Positions 25,290-34,107 are shown, numbered from the stretch's first letter. The stretch: DNA of 64,000 nucleotides from Clostridia bacterium (GCA_017395685.1 JAFQOD010000077.1:26360-90359); one strand, 5' to 3'. The notes: generated by a model not told the origin, from the letters alone. Made by a program: numbers and translations.

Positions 25290-26170
25290 TGAGTGAAAAT
25301 AATGTCACCGCTCCCGTCAAGCGTCATATGGGCCTGAAAACCTCCCGCGCCCTGAGCAATACCGCCATTTACGCCCTGCTGATCTGCATCAGCGTCATCT
25401 GGCTGATTCCTTTCGTCTGCATTCTGCTGCAGTCCTTCCGTGTGGAGCTGAAGGGCCCCGTGGGCTATGTCCTTCCCAAGCAGTGGGGCTTTGATAACTA
25501 CATCGCCCTGTTCAAGACGGATTTCCCCCGCTGGTATGTGAATACCTTCGTATCTGCCCTGATAACGGCCGTATTGCAGACCATCATCGTGCTGTGCATG
25601 AGCTATACCCTGTCCCGTTTCCGTTTCAAGATGAGAAAGCCCCTGATGCGGTTCATGCTGATTCTGGGCATGTTCCCCGGCATGCTCACCATGATCATCC
25701 TCTACCGTGTGCTCAGCGATCTGGGCCTGACCCAGGAAAATGCTGTGCCTGGCCTGATCCTGGTGTATATTGCCTCCTCCGGTATGGGTTATTATGTATC
25801 CAAGGGTTTCTTTGATACCATTCCCAAATCGCTGGATGAGGCCGCCCGTGTGGACGGCGCCACCCGCTTCCAGGTGCTCAAAAAGATCATCCTGCCCCTT
25901 TCCAAGCCCATCGTCATCTATACCATCCTGACTGCCTTCATGGGCCCCTGGGGCGACTACGTATTTGCCCAGTATATCTCCTTCGGTACCTCTTCTGGCA
26001 TGAATGTGGCCGTAGGTATGTATCGCTGGCTGAATCATGATCAAATTTCGTCCTCCTACACCATGTTCTGCGCAGGCGGCGTACTGGTTGCCATTCCGGT
26101 TACGGCGCTGTTCCTGTGCCTGCAGAAATATTATGTTGAGGGCGTGACCGGCGGCGCCGTAAAGGGCTAA
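25289..26170 (+). CDS. malG: ABC transporter permease MalG-like
   Basis: The 293-residue permease has six predicted membrane helices and the EAA loop DEAARVDGATRFQVLKKI, typical of MalG. It pairs with MalF. AGGAGG precedes the start at 10 nt for ATG 25289 (7 nt for a GTG at 25286), and the start overlaps the malF stop. The C-terminus YYVEGVTGGAVKG is the usual MalG ending that contacts the ATPase and substrate path. Confidence 0.92.
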   Translation: MSENNVTAPVKRHMGLKTSRALSNTAIYALLICISVIWLIPFVCILLQSFRVELKGPVGYVLPKQWGFDNYIALFKTDFPRWYVNTFVSALITAVLQTIIVLCMSYTLSRFRFKMRKPLMRFMLILGMFPGMLTMIILYRVLSDLGLTQENAVPGLILVYIASSGMGYYVSKGFFDTIPKSLDEAARVDGATRFQVLKKIILPLSKPIVIYTILTAFMGPWGDYVFAQYISFGTSSGMNVAVGMYRWLNHDQISSSYTMFCAGGVLVAIPVTALFLCLQKYYVEGVTGGAVKG

Positions 26171-26216
26171 GCCCGGTGCTGTCACACTGAAGGAATTTGA
26201 AAAGGAGACATAGAGT

Positions 26217-27344
26217 ATGGCAAGCGTAAAGCTGACTGACGTCAAGAAAATATACGATAACAAAGTGACGGCCGTGCACGATTTCAATCTGGAAATCGCC
26301 GATAAGGAATTTGTGGTATTCGTCGGCCCCTCCGGCTGCGGCAAATCCACCACCCTGCGCATGATCGCCGGCCTGGAAGATATCTCCGACGGTACTGTGG
26401 AAATTGACGGCGTTGTGGTCAATGATCTGCAGCCCAAGGACCGCGATATCGCCATGGTCTTCCAGAACTACGCCCTCTATCCCCACATGACGGTGTATGA
26501 TAACATCGCCTTCTCCCTGCGGCTCAAGAAAATGCCCGAGGATCAGGTCTATGAAAAGGTCACCAATGCCGCGGAAATTCTGGGTATCACCGAATACCTG
26601 ACCCGCAAGCCCCGCGCCCTGTCCGGCGGCCAGCGCCAGCGCGTAGCCATCGGCCGCGCCATGGTGCGCAATGCCAAGGTGTTCCTGATGGACGAACCCC
26701 TCTCCAACCTGGATGCCAAGCTGCGCAATCAGATGCGCGCTGAAATCATCCTGCTGCGCCAGAAGCTGGATACCACCTTCGTCTACGTCACCCATGACCA
26801 GACCGAAGCCATGACCCTGGGCGACCGCATCGTCATCATGCGGGATGGCATCATCGAACAGGTAGGCACCCCCACGGAAGTATTCGAAATGCCCCGCAAT
26901 ATCTTCGTGGCTGAATTCATCGGCGCTCCCAAGATGAATCTGATCAATACCAAGCTGGAAGCCTCCGGCGGCAAGTATTATGTGCGTCCCTTTGGCGCCA
27001 AGATCGAAGTCACCGGCGAAAAGGGCGAAGAGCTGCTGAATGCCGGCATCGCTCCCCAGGAGATTACCCTGGGCGTACGTCCCGAACATATGGTGCTTTC
27101 TGACGCCAACGACGAATCCGCCATCCCCTGCACCCTGGAAGTAAATGAAATGATGGGCAGCGAACTGCATCTGCACGTCTATACCGAAGACGGCACTCGG
27201 CTGATCGTCCGCATCCCCACCATCAATCTGACCCTGGAACAGCGCAAGGAACTGGTTTACGGCAAGAAGCTGTATATCACCTTCGAAGGCAAGGTCATGC
27301 ATTTCTTTGATCAGGAAAAGGGCCTGAATCTGATTTACGGCTAA
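26217..27344 (+). CDS. msmX: ABC transporter ATP-binding protein, MsmX/UgpC/MalK type
   Basis: The 375-residue ATPase has Walker A GPSGCGKSTTLRMIAGLE, the Q-loop, signature LSGGQRQRVAIGRAM, Walker B VFLMDEPLSNLDAKL and the H-loop THDQ, followed by a C-terminal TOBE/regulatory domain. It energises the MalFG channel. In many Firmicutes one MsmX serves several sugar transporters; here it sits inside the maltodextrin operon with AAAGGAG before the ATG. A terminator follows. Confidence 0.92.
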   Translation: MASVKLTDVKKIYDNKVTAVHDFNLEIADKEFVVFVGPSGCGKSTTLRMIAGLEDISDGTVEIDGVVVNDLQPKDRDIAMVFQNYALYPHMTVYDNIAFSLRLKKMPEDQVYEKVTNAAEILGITEYLTRKPRALSGGQRQRVAIGRAMVRNAKVFLMDEPLSNLDAKLRNQMRAEIILLRQKLDTTFVYVTHDQTEAMTLGDRIVIMRDGIIEQVGTPTEVFEMPRNIFVAEFIGAPKMNLINTKLEASGGKYYVRPFGAKIEVTGEKGEELLNAGIAPQEITLGVRPEHMVLSDANDESAIPCTLEVNEMMGSELHLHVYTEDGTRLIVRIPTINLTLEQRKELVYGKKLYITFEGKVMHFFDQEKGLNLIYG

Positions 27345-27361
27345 ATCATTCCAAGCAAAAG

Positions 27362-27388
27362 GCAGCCCGAAAACGGGCTGCTTTTTTA
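27362..27388 (+). terminator. Terminator of the maltodextrin transporter operon
   Basis: GCAGCCCG (27362-27369), AAAA loop, CGGGCTGC (27374-27381), then TTTTTTATT. Confidence 0.92.
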
Positions 27389-27390
27389 TT

Positions 27391-27424
27391 CGAATAAAAT
27401 ACGGCCGGGCAAACAGACCGGCCG
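27391..27424 (-). terminator. Terminator of the GltS-type gene
   Basis: On the minus strand CGGCCGG and CCGGCCG (27418-27424 and 27402-27408) pair over a 9-nt loop and are followed by TATTTTATTC. It is convergent with the plus-strand terminator just before it. Confidence 0.7.
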
Positions 27425-27441
27425 CATGAATGGATTGCTGA

Positions 27442-28881
27442 TTATTCGTCCTTCCATGCCTCCACAGGCTGATTGGCATAGCGCTTTTTGAAAATCCTTC
27501 TGCGGAACAGGAAGGTGGTATATGCCAGCCACAGCAGGAAGAAAAGGGCACAGGCGATTACCGCATTCAGCATGGATTGCCCGGCAAAATTGAGGAACAG
27601 CAGCAGCGGCGCAATCATCACCATGGCCGGGAAATTGGAAAGGATATACAGGCTGGAAGTAGGCGTTCTCAGGCCGGGATCAATTTCCTTCATCAGGATC
27701 ATGCCGTTGGAGGCGGTACCGGTCATGGTGCCAAAGCTCATCAGGAAAAACTCATGTTCAAATCCTTTGAAGCATTCTTTGGCAACCAGGCGGATGTAGA
27801 TATAGGTAATCACTGCGCCCACCACGCTCAGAATCACAATGGGCAGAATATAATCCTTGATATCATTGATCTCAATAGCCGCCACGCCGGCAACGATCAT
27901 CATATCAAAAGAGAAGCCGGAAATACGATCCATCTGATAATTGTTGATATATTCCCGATGCATCACATTCTTTTTCCGCAATACCTTGACGATGGCCTTG
28001 ATCAGCATAGCCGCCAGGGAAGCCCACAGGAAATTGAAGCCCCAGGCGATGCTGTTGGTGAATTTGGACAGCACTCCAAGCAAGCACATAAAGCCAAAGG
28101 AAAGGGCATAGGCCAGCGCAACAAACCCCACCTGAATGGTGAATTTATCCACCGATTCATTATCCGGGATTTCCTTTCCTTCGGGATCTGCAAAATTCAC
28201 CTGCTCATCTGCAATACTTCCCTTACGGACATACAGACTGCCCCGTTTTTTGTGAAGATTGATATACAATACCCCAAATACGGAAGCAACCACAAAACCG
28301 ATGGAGGCAAGGGACAGGCCGAAGCTGCCGTTGCCGGCGAACTGCGCCGCAGGGGTATTGGTGAAATTGATATCCCAGCTCAGGGCATTTCCGGGGCCCT
28401 GGCCGTATGCCAGGGGCAGAATCAGGCCGGAAATATAAGAAATCATATTTTCACCATTGCAGGTCAGGAGGAATAAAATCAGCGTGATGCCAAGGCCCAC
28501 AAAGGCCTGCAGCATATAGCATCCGCCCTGCAGCGCGCCAAATTCCAGCACCTGGGCCTTATTGGTTTTGTGGGCACTTTTTTCCGTTTTCAGGCTCATG
28601 GAGGCAAAGCCCACCGCCAGGCAATGATACGTGATCACCTGCATCAAACGCTTATCCACCAACACGAAACCAAACTGCTTGAAAATAATATTGACCGCCA
28701 GCAGAATAGCGCCGCCCAGCAAGGCAGAAGGAATCATGCATTTGCGGAATGCAGGCACAACCCGGCGAACGATGTTCCCGATCATCAGAAATAAAAGCAA
28801 TAAACCGATCTGAACCACGCACGCCCAGACGGGGCCATAATTTGCCAGGGTGAAATCCCAACTGGATGCATAATCTGGCAT
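27442..28881 (-). CDS. gltS: Sodium/glutamate symporter family protein (GltS)
   Basis: The 479-residue membrane protein has about ten to twelve predicted helices and matches GltS in the N-terminal part (MIPSALLGGAI, AVGFASMSLK) and in the ILPLAYGQGPG and FGTMTGTASNG re-entrant motifs. GltS proteins import glutamate with sodium, but close relatives carry other dicarboxylates or amino acids. A promoter lies directly upstream and a terminator downstream, so it is a single-gene unit. GGAG lies 10 nt before ATG 28881. Confidence 0.82.
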   Translation of the reverse strand: MPDYASSWDFTLANYGPVWACVVQIGLLLLFLMIGNIVRRVVPAFRKCMIPSALLGGAILLAVNIIFKQFGFVLVDKRLMQVITYHCLAVGFASMSLKTEKSAHKTNKAQVLEFGALQGGCYMLQAFVGLGITLILFLLTCNGENMISYISGLILPLAYGQGPGNALSWDINFTNTPAAQFAGNGSFGLSLASIGFVVASVFGVLYINLHKKRGSLYVRKGSIADEQVNFADPEGKEIPDNESVDKFTIQVGFVALAYALSFGFMCLLGVLSKFTNSIAWGFNFLWASLAAMLIKAIVKVLRKKNVMHREYINNYQMDRISGFSFDMMIVAGVAAIEINDIKDYILPIVILSVVGAVITYIYIRLVAKECFKGFEHEFFLMSFGTMTGTASNGMILMKEIDPGLRTPTSSLYILSNFPAMVMIAPLLLFLNFAGQSMLNAVIACALFFLLWLAYTTFLFRRRIFKKRYANQPVEAWKDE

Positions 28882-28916
28882 TTCATCTCAACTCCGTTCC
28901 TATCCATATTATAAAA

Positions 28917-28945
28917 AGTATATCGCAGGACAGTTTTTTTGTCAA
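28917..28945 (-). promoter_or_regulatory. Promoter of the GltS-type gene
   Basis: On the minus strand TTGACA (28945-28940), 17-nt spacer, TATACT (28922-28917). Confidence 0.8.
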
Positions 28946-29026
28946 TCCGCCAGGTTTCTACATATTAAATGTTCATCAATATATCATATTCTTTTCACTG
29001 GCATGCTATGAATCAAAGCACAATTC

Positions 29027-29035
29027 TGATATAAT
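29027..29035 (+). promoter_or_regulatory. Extended -10 promoter for the gene at 29073
   Basis: TGATATAAT is a TGN-extended -10 element with a perfect TATAAT (29030-29035), 38 nt before the start codon. No good -35 hexamer is present, which is usual for this class. Confidence 0.55.
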
Positions 29036-29072
29036 AGCAACAGACAATCTATTCCCACCAGGAGGAATGTAC

Positions 29073-29795
29073 ATGAGAAAATTCTGGGGTTTTTATGATA
29101 ACGGGAACTATAAAGTGGGCTGCAACGGGCAAACCCTGTATTTATATGATGCAGAAGGAAATGAGCTTGCCAAATTCCGGGATATCCCCTATGCCTATGG
29201 GGGGGCTTTCAAGCCGCAAACCAATATCTTTGTGCTGCGCAGCACGGAAGGGCGGATTGCCGTCTATGACTGCGATGCCCGGAAACTGCTGTATAAATTC
29301 CGGTATTCCAGCGTGGATGGCTGTCAGGATGATTTTTTCTGTTTTTCCAGGGACGGCGAATCCTTACTGAACATTGAAAGATCGCCGAATAGCCTGCGTT
29401 CCCGGCTTTCCATCTATGAAACCCAATCCTTTTCCCTGGTAAAGCGGCTCTTTGATCAGGATCCATCCCTGGTGCTGGATCATATTGAATGCAGCGAAAA
29501 TCCCGGCGCCTATGATGTACTTTTCAGCGAACGGAATGAGAACGGCATCATCCATAAATCCTATATCGGCGTGCTCGCCCATGATCAGCTGATCCAGATC
29601 CAGCCCATTCCCCGCAAAGCAGCTGATTTTCTCGCAAGCTACAAATACATTCAGGCACATGGCTTTACGGAAAAAGCCATGAGCTGGTCCGGGCTGCATT
29701 ATATGGGCTATACCAATGATGAAATCCTGAAATTTAAGGAACGGGATTTCACCATTGCCTCTTTTCCACAGATCGCAGATGAATTCGCAAAATAA
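29073..29795 (+). CDS. Hypothetical protein, possible beta-propeller-like repeats
   Basis: I do not recognise this 240-residue protein. It has no signal peptide or membrane helix. The first 150 residues show repeated short strands with a W/Y-x-x-D pattern (TLYLYDAEGNELAKF, RIAVYDCDARKLLYKF, RLSIYETQSFSLVKRL), as in WD40-like or other propeller blades; four such units would be too few for a closed propeller. ATG at 29073 follows AGGAGG by 7 nt. It stands alone with its own promoter. Confidence 0.65.
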   Translation: MRKFWGFYDNGNYKVGCNGQTLYLYDAEGNELAKFRDIPYAYGGAFKPQTNIFVLRSTEGRIAVYDCDARKLLYKFRYSSVDGCQDDFFCFSRDGESLLNIERSPNSLRSRLSIYETQSFSLVKRLFDQDPSLVLDHIECSENPGAYDVLFSERNENGIIHKSYIGVLAHDQLIQIQPIPRKAADFLASYKYIQAHGFTEKAMSWSGLHYMGYTNDEILKFKERDFTIASFPQIADEFAK

Positions 29796-29969
29796 AGAAA
29801 GGGAGCAGCATCCTTGCCGCTCCCAATTTATATCCTGCCGCCTCCGGCATATTTTCAAGAAAGATGCGGTATCCCCCGGTAACAACGGGATTGACTCACA
29901 TGCGCAATTTCTGTCAGGAACAAAAATCGGCATTCGCCTTTTCAGATACTGAATTCCCCTTCCTCGTGA

Positions 29970-29998
29970 TTGCTTCCAAGGGAGCAATACATTATACT
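29970..29998 (+). promoter_or_regulatory. Promoter of the XRE-TPR gene
   Basis: TTGCTT (29970-29975), 17-nt spacer, TATACT (29993-29998). A weak stem GGGAGC/GCTCCC (29801-29824) upstream may end the preceding gene; the rest of 29825-29969 shows nothing else. Confidence 0.65.
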
Positions 29999-30059
29999 GA
30001 AATTGGGAATCACGGCCGACAGAATTTCTGCGATCATTGATTTTGAAAGGAAGTCACTC

Positions 30060-31109
30060 ATGAATATAGCGCTCGGCAATAAAATCAAGCAGCTTCGGCT
30101 GCAAAAAGGAATTACGCAGGATGCATTGGCAAAAATCCTGAATGTTTCTTACCAAACCATCAGCAAATGGGAAAATGATATCTCTATGCCGGATATTCAG
30201 CTTCTTCCGGAAATTGCGGTTTACTTTGGCTGCACGATTGATGATCTTTTTGATTTTTCTGAACAGGCGAAATTCGAGCGGATTGAAAACATGCTGGAAA
30301 TGCAGGAAGCCTTAACCCCCGAAGAATTTTCGCAGATTGATCAATTTCTGAAAGATCAGGCATGTAAGGATTCATGGAAAAATGATGCCTTTCGCCTGCT
30401 GGCAGAACTATATAATCACAAGGCGGATGAACTGAGAAAAACTGCAGAACGCTATGCCAAGAAGGCCCTGGAATTAGAACCTGAGCTGAAGCAAAATCAC
30501 AATAATCTCCAGCGTGCACAGGAGGGAACAATTCCCGATTGGGATTTTTTCAATCATAGCAAGCGAATCGCCTACTATCAGGATTTCGTGAAAAAGAACC
30601 CAACCTACGCAAGAGGGTATCTATGGTTAATGGATGAACTGATTGCGGATTACCGTTTGGAGGAAGCCGAATCCGTTTGCGAAACAATGCATTCTATGGA
30701 TCAGAGCTGCCGCGTTCCATTCTATCAGGGAAGAATTGCCTGGGTGCGCGGTGAGCATCAAAAGGCAGAATCCATCTGGAAGCAAATGCTTCTGGATTAC
30801 AGCGATGATTGGCTTGCTTACGCCAATATGGCGGATGCCATGGCCTATGCCTGCCGATATGATGAAGCAATTGCCTATTATAGAAAAGCCTTTGAATTGC
30901 AGCCGTCCCCCAAATTCACGGATGCCCAGATTACGGCAGCCCATATTTATGAGCTTCAAGGAAATTATGATGCAGCAATAGCAAGCTGTTACGAACAATT
31001 GGAAGTCATGAAAAACGAATGGGGGATCACAGAAAGCTGCGAGGTTGATCAGGTACGTAAGGAAATAGAACGGCTTCGAAACCTTTCTGCAAATCAAAAA
31101 ATTCAATAG
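30060..31109 (+). CDS. XRE-family helix-turn-helix protein with TPR-like repeats
   Basis: The 349-residue protein has an N-terminal Cro/CI-type HTH (IKQLRLQKGITQDALAKILN, then SYQTISKWENDISMPD) followed by a helical C-terminal half with TPR-like pairs (ANMADAMAYACRYDEAIAYY, AAHIYELQGNYDAAIASCYE). This layout occurs in Firmicutes regulators where the TPR part binds a peptide or partner protein (Rgg/PlcR-like in form). No small signalling-peptide gene is obvious next to it. ATG at 30060 has AAAGGAAG at 6 nt. Codons here are less C-ending than in the core genes. Confidence 0.8.
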   Translation: MNIALGNKIKQLRLQKGITQDALAKILNVSYQTISKWENDISMPDIQLLPEIAVYFGCTIDDLFDFSEQAKFERIENMLEMQEALTPEEFSQIDQFLKDQACKDSWKNDAFRLLAELYNHKADELRKTAERYAKKALELEPELKQNHNNLQRAQEGTIPDWDFFNHSKRIAYYQDFVKKNPTYARGYLWLMDELIADYRLEEAESVCETMHSMDQSCRVPFYQGRIAWVRGEHQKAESIWKQMLLDYSDDWLAYANMADAMAYACRYDEAIAYYRKAFELQPSPKFTDAQITAAHIYELQGNYDAAIASCYEQLEVMKNEWGITESCEVDQVRKEIERLRNLSANQKIQ

Positions 31110-31115
31110 CCAAAG

Positions 31116-31147
31116 GCCCGCATCATCGATGCGGGCTATTCTTTTTA
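31116..31147 (+). terminator. Terminator of the XRE-TPR gene
   Basis: GCCCGCAT (31116-31123) and ATGCGGGC (31129-31136) pair over a 5-nt loop, followed by TATTCTTTTTA. Confidence 0.85.
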
Positions 31148-31264
31148 TCCTGACGTATCCAGCATGTTCTCAATAAAGATGCCGTATCCCCGTGTGAGAT
31201 CATCCACAAAGACGTGGGTGACCGCGCCGATGATATGCCCGTTCTGGATGATAGGGCTGCCGCT
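31145..31264 (-). pseudogene. Truncated duplicate of the spoIVB 3' end
   Basis: This 120-bp stretch matches the last 120 bp of spoIVB (32881-33000). Across 31157-31264 I count 3 mismatches in 108 positions; the last codons differ more (LDTSG-stop against LDAAG-stop) but keep the frame and stop. It encodes [15 protein letters not shown] and onward, beginning at the catalytic serine codon, and has one change (Pro to Leu in DDPTRG). Homology stops abruptly at 31264, where unrelated DNA leading to the chromate-transport genes begins. It is a remnant and cannot be a functional protease. Confidence 0.85.
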
Positions 31265-31308
31265 CTCGAGTGATTGAGGGACAACACCTTAATGCGCGCA
31301 CAATTTAT

Positions 31309-31359
31309 TTTAGCATTGACTTAAATAAATGCAGGTTCTATAATTAAGTAAATACTAAA
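31309..31359 (+). promoter_or_regulatory. arsR-chrA promoter with flanking inverted-repeat operator
   Basis: TTGACT (31316-31321), 17-nt spacer, TATAAT (31339-31344). A long imperfect inverted repeat brackets it: TTTAGCATTGACTTAA (31309-31324) and TTAAGTAAATACTAAA (31344-31359), complementary at 14 of 16 positions. The arms cover the -35 and the region just past the -10, where an ArsR-family dimer would repress. The regulator encoded next is the natural candidate. Confidence 0.72.
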
Positions 31360-31377
31360 ACAAAGAAGGAGGCTGTT

Positions 31378-31707
31378 ATGGAACTTGACCGTATGCTAAA
31401 AGCATTGGGAGAACCGATGCGTCTAAAAATATTCCAATCTTTATTGAAAAGAAAGCATTGTATCCGTTCCCTTTCCAAGAAGTTTGGCATTTCGGAATCT
31501 GCGATCTCTCAGCACATGAAAGTAATGAAAGACGCAGGATTGGTCTATGGTGAGAAATATGGCTATCATACCCACTATCTTCCTTTACAGGATTCTGTGG
31601 ATTTCCTCACAGAGCAATTTGAGAAGATGCGGGCCGCTTCACTTACCGTAGATCGCGATATGACGGTCTGCCAATGCGAATATCGCAAGGAGGGTGAACA
31701 AACATGA
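31378..31707 (+). CDS. ArsR-family transcriptional regulator
   Basis: The 109-residue winged-helix protein (MLKALGEPMRLKIFQSLLKR, then ISESAISQHMKVMKDAGLV) is a typical small ArsR/SmtB repressor. It has cysteines at about position 28 (KHCIRSL) and near the end (TVCQCEYR) that could bind a metal or react with an oxyanion such as chromate. AAGGAGG lies 5 nt before the ATG. Its stop overlaps the start of the first chromate transporter gene, so it is likely an autoregulated sensor for the module. Confidence 0.85.
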   Translation: MELDRMLKALGEPMRLKIFQSLLKRKHCIRSLSKKFGISESAISQHMKVMKDAGLVYGEKYGYHTHYLPLQDSVDFLTEQFEKMRAASLTVDRDMTVCQCEYRKEGEQT

Positions 31708-32282
31708 ATATCTTATGCGATTTATTCCTGACCTTTGCGAAAATCGGATTGTTTACCTTTGGTGGCGGTTATGCCATGATTTCCATGATCGAAAAGAACT
31801 GTGTGGAAAGAAAACAATGGATTACCCACGATGAGATGATGAATGTGACGGTCATTGCAGAATCTACGCCCGGCCCCATTGCCATCAACTGTGCAACCTT
31901 TACCGGATACAAGAAAGCCGGTTTTATTGGGGCATTGGCAGCAACACTGGGTATGGTTTTTCCATCTTTTGTCATTGTTTATCTGATTTCTATGTTTTTG
32001 GACAACTTTCTGGAACTGGTCATAATTGCCAATGCCTTTAAGGGGATCAAAATCGCCGTTGTCATCTTAATTCTGGATGCAGCTATCACCATGATCAAGA
32101 AAATGCACAAGAAAAAACTGCCGATAGCGATTATGGCCTGCTCCTGCATTGTGATGCTCTGCATCAATCTCTTCGCATGGGATTTTTCCTCGATCAGTCT
32201 GATGCTGATTGCTGCAATTGTGAGCCTGGCGATTTTTGTTCTGAACGGGGCACCCGAACAGAAAGGCGGTGCAAAAAAATGA
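31704..32282 (+). CDS. chrA: Chromate transporter half-protein, first
   Basis: The 192-residue membrane protein carries the CHR domain start (FLTFAKIGLFTFGGGYAMI), the ESTPGPIAINCATFTGYKKAG motif and about five helices. Short CHR proteins work as pairs of two different halves with opposite membrane orientation, exporting chromate or perhaps other anions. Its start and stop overlap its neighbours (ATGA at both ends). Codon use contains far more T- and A-ending codons than the core genes around, consistent with transfer. Confidence 0.88.
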   Translation: MNILCDLFLTFAKIGLFTFGGGYAMISMIEKNCVERKQWITHDEMMNVTVIAESTPGPIAINCATFTGYKKAGFIGALAATLGMVFPSFVIVYLISMFLDNFLELVIIANAFKGIKIAVVILILDAAITMIKKMHKKKLPIAIMACSCIVMLCINLFAWDFSSISLMLIAAIVSLAIFVLNGAPEQKGGAKK

Positions 32283-32836
32283 TTCATCTTGACTTGTTTC
32301 TCGGATTCTTAAAAGTCGGATGCTTTGCTTTTGGCGGTGCTTATGGTGCTATTCCACTGATCCGTGATATCGTAATGTCCTATGGCTGGCTGAGCGATGA
32401 GATGCTGGCCTATATGATTGCTGTCAGCGAAAGTACCCCCGGCCCGATCATGGTCAATCTTGCCACTTACATCGGCAGCAGCCAAGCCGGGTTTCTTGGT
32501 GCTGTAATTGCAACACTGGCAGTTGTGCTTCCTTCGTTCCTGATTATCCTGTTGATAACGGCGTTGCTGAAAACTGCATTGAAAAATAAATATGTTCAAG
32601 CAATTCTTCGCGGATTGAAACCTTGCGTAATTGGCATCGTATTGGCTACCGGTATTTACATGATGTTGGAAAATTGCTTCGGAACAATCTCTGAAATCAA
32701 AGTGAATATGCAGGCAATCGGCATTACTGCACTTTTGGTTGCTTCTATATTTGGGTACAAGTATTTTGCAAAAAAGAAATTATCCCCTATTGGGCTGATC
32801 ATTCTTTCGGCAATCTTCGGCATTATTATCTTCTGA
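32279..32836 (+). CDS. chrA: Chromate transporter half-protein, second
   Basis: The 185-residue partner of the preceding protein keeps the same motifs (FLGFLKVGCFAFGGAYGAIP, SESTPGPIMVNLATYIGSSQAG) and about five to six helices. The two are clearly paralogous halves. The ATG overlaps the previous stop, with AAAGGCGG upstream. A terminator follows, then the intact spoIVB on the other strand. Confidence 0.88.
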   Translation: MIHLDLFLGFLKVGCFAFGGAYGAIPLIRDIVMSYGWLSDEMLAYMIAVSESTPGPIMVNLATYIGSSQAGFLGAVIATLAVVLPSFLIILLITALLKTALKNKYVQAILRGLKPCVIGIVLATGIYMMLENCFGTISEIKVNMQAIGITALLVASIFGYKYFAKKKLSPIGLIILSAIFGIIIF

Positions 32837-32848
32837 AAATACATCATA

Positions 32849-32880
32849 AAGGGCAGGGGCAAACACCCCTGCCTTTATAA
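32849..32880. terminator. Bidirectional terminator between chrA and spoIVB
   Basis: GGCAGGGG (32852-32859) and CCCCTGCC (32866-32873) form an 8-bp stem with a 6-nt loop; the plus strand continues TTTATAATT and the minus strand CTTTATG. Confidence 0.75.
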
Positions 32881-34107
32881 TTAGCCCGCCGCATCCAGCA
32901 TGTTCTCAATAAAGATGCCGTATCCCCGTGTGGGATCATCCACAAAAACGTGGGTGACCGCGCCGATGATATGCCCGTTCTGGATGATGGGGCTGCCGCT
33001 CATTCCCTGCACGATGCCGCCCGTTCTGGAAAGCAGATCCGGATCGGTCACATGGATCACCATGGATTTGGCGCCGGGGCTGCTCTGCCGGTTCACATGG
33101 GTGATTTCCACCTCGTATTCCCGGATACCGTTGCCATCCACAGTGGAAAGAATGGTGGCCGGCCCCGGCTTTATCGTTTCCTGATAGCCCACCGGCAATC
33201 CATCCGGATACAGGGGATTGGATACCGGCCTATCCATATCGCCGTAAATCCCCAATTGGGTATTCAGATCAATATCCCCCAGGATCACCTGATCCCGAAG
33301 AAAGGATCCCCGCAGTTCCCCCGGCGTTCCCTTCTGCCCCCTTCTCACATCCACAATATCCGCCTTCAGCAGCGATCCCATCCGGATGGGCAGCAGCTTG
33401 CCCGTATCCCCATCATTGATGGCATGGCCCAGGGCACCGTAGGATTGATTCTGTGGATTGTAATAGGAAAGGGTACCCACCCCCGCTGTGCTGTCCCTGA
33501 CCCAGGCGCCGATACGCCATAAACCGGAGGAGGAATCCACCAGCGGGGTCAGATGGGCCGTATGGCTTTTTCCCTCCCGTTGATAGATGATGGATAATGG
33601 TGATCCCTTGGCAGAAGCCACAAGGGAAGATAATTGTTCGCTGCTGGTCAGCGCCTGACCGTTAATGGATTCCAGCACATCCCCCGGTTTCAGCCCTGCT
33701 GCCTGGGCCGGGCTCTGGCCCGATACATCCGAAACACCCACCACCAGCACACCCTTTGTAGCCAGCGCCACCCCCACCGCCTGACCGCCGGGGATCAGGC
33801 GGATTTCCTCCCGCACATCCACTTCAATCTGACGCACCGGGAACAGCCCGAACAGATTGACCGTCACCTTTGCCTGCCCCAGATCCTGGGCAGATAAGGT
33901 ATTCGCCTCCAGCGACACCAGCCTTTCATCCTGGGAGGATAATACCGCCACTCCCGCATTCAGATATTGGCTTTCCCCCAGTGTCAGCCGGTATCGATCC
34001 GGCAGCGCACGCAATGCCTGGGCCGTTGGCGAAAAAAGCATCCACGCCGTCATGGCCAGCAGCATCAGGCCCGCCGTTTTCCTGATCCATCCCCTTCTTT
34101 TTTTCAT
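32881..34107 (-). CDS. spoIVB: SpoIVB serine peptidase (S55), sigma-K checkpoint signal
   Basis: SpoIVB is secreted from the forespore and cleaves SpoIVFA to trigger pro-sigma-K processing in the mother cell. The 408-residue protein has an N-terminal membrane/signal segment (TAGLMLLAMTAWMLFSPTAQA), a PDZ domain (GVSDVSGQSPAQAAGLKPGDVLESINGQAL, quoted in part) and the S55 peptidase domain with GALGHAINDGDTG (histidine) and [11 protein letters not shown] (serine at residue 370). ATG at 34107 is preceded by GAGGGAAGGG. A copy of its 3' end lies at 31145-31264. Confidence 0.93.
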   Translation of the reverse strand: MKKRRGWIRKTAGLMLLAMTAWMLFSPTAQALRALPDRYRLTLGESQYLNAGVAVLSSQDERLVSLEANTLSAQDLGQAKVTVNLFGLFPVRQIEVDVREEIRLIPGGQAVGVALATKGVLVVGVSDVSGQSPAQAAGLKPGDVLESINGQALTSSEQLSSLVASAKGSPLSIIYQREGKSHTAHLTPLVDSSSGLWRIGAWVRDSTAGVGTLSYYNPQNQSYGALGHAINDGDTGKLLPIRMGSLLKADIVDVRRGQKGTPGELRGSFLRDQVILGDIDLNTQLGIYGDMDRPVSNPLYPDGLPVGYQETIKPGPATILSTVDGNGIREYEVEITHVNRQSSPGAKSMVIHVTDPDLLSRTGGIVQGMSGSPIIQNGHIIGAVTHVFVDDPTRGYGIFIENMLDAAG

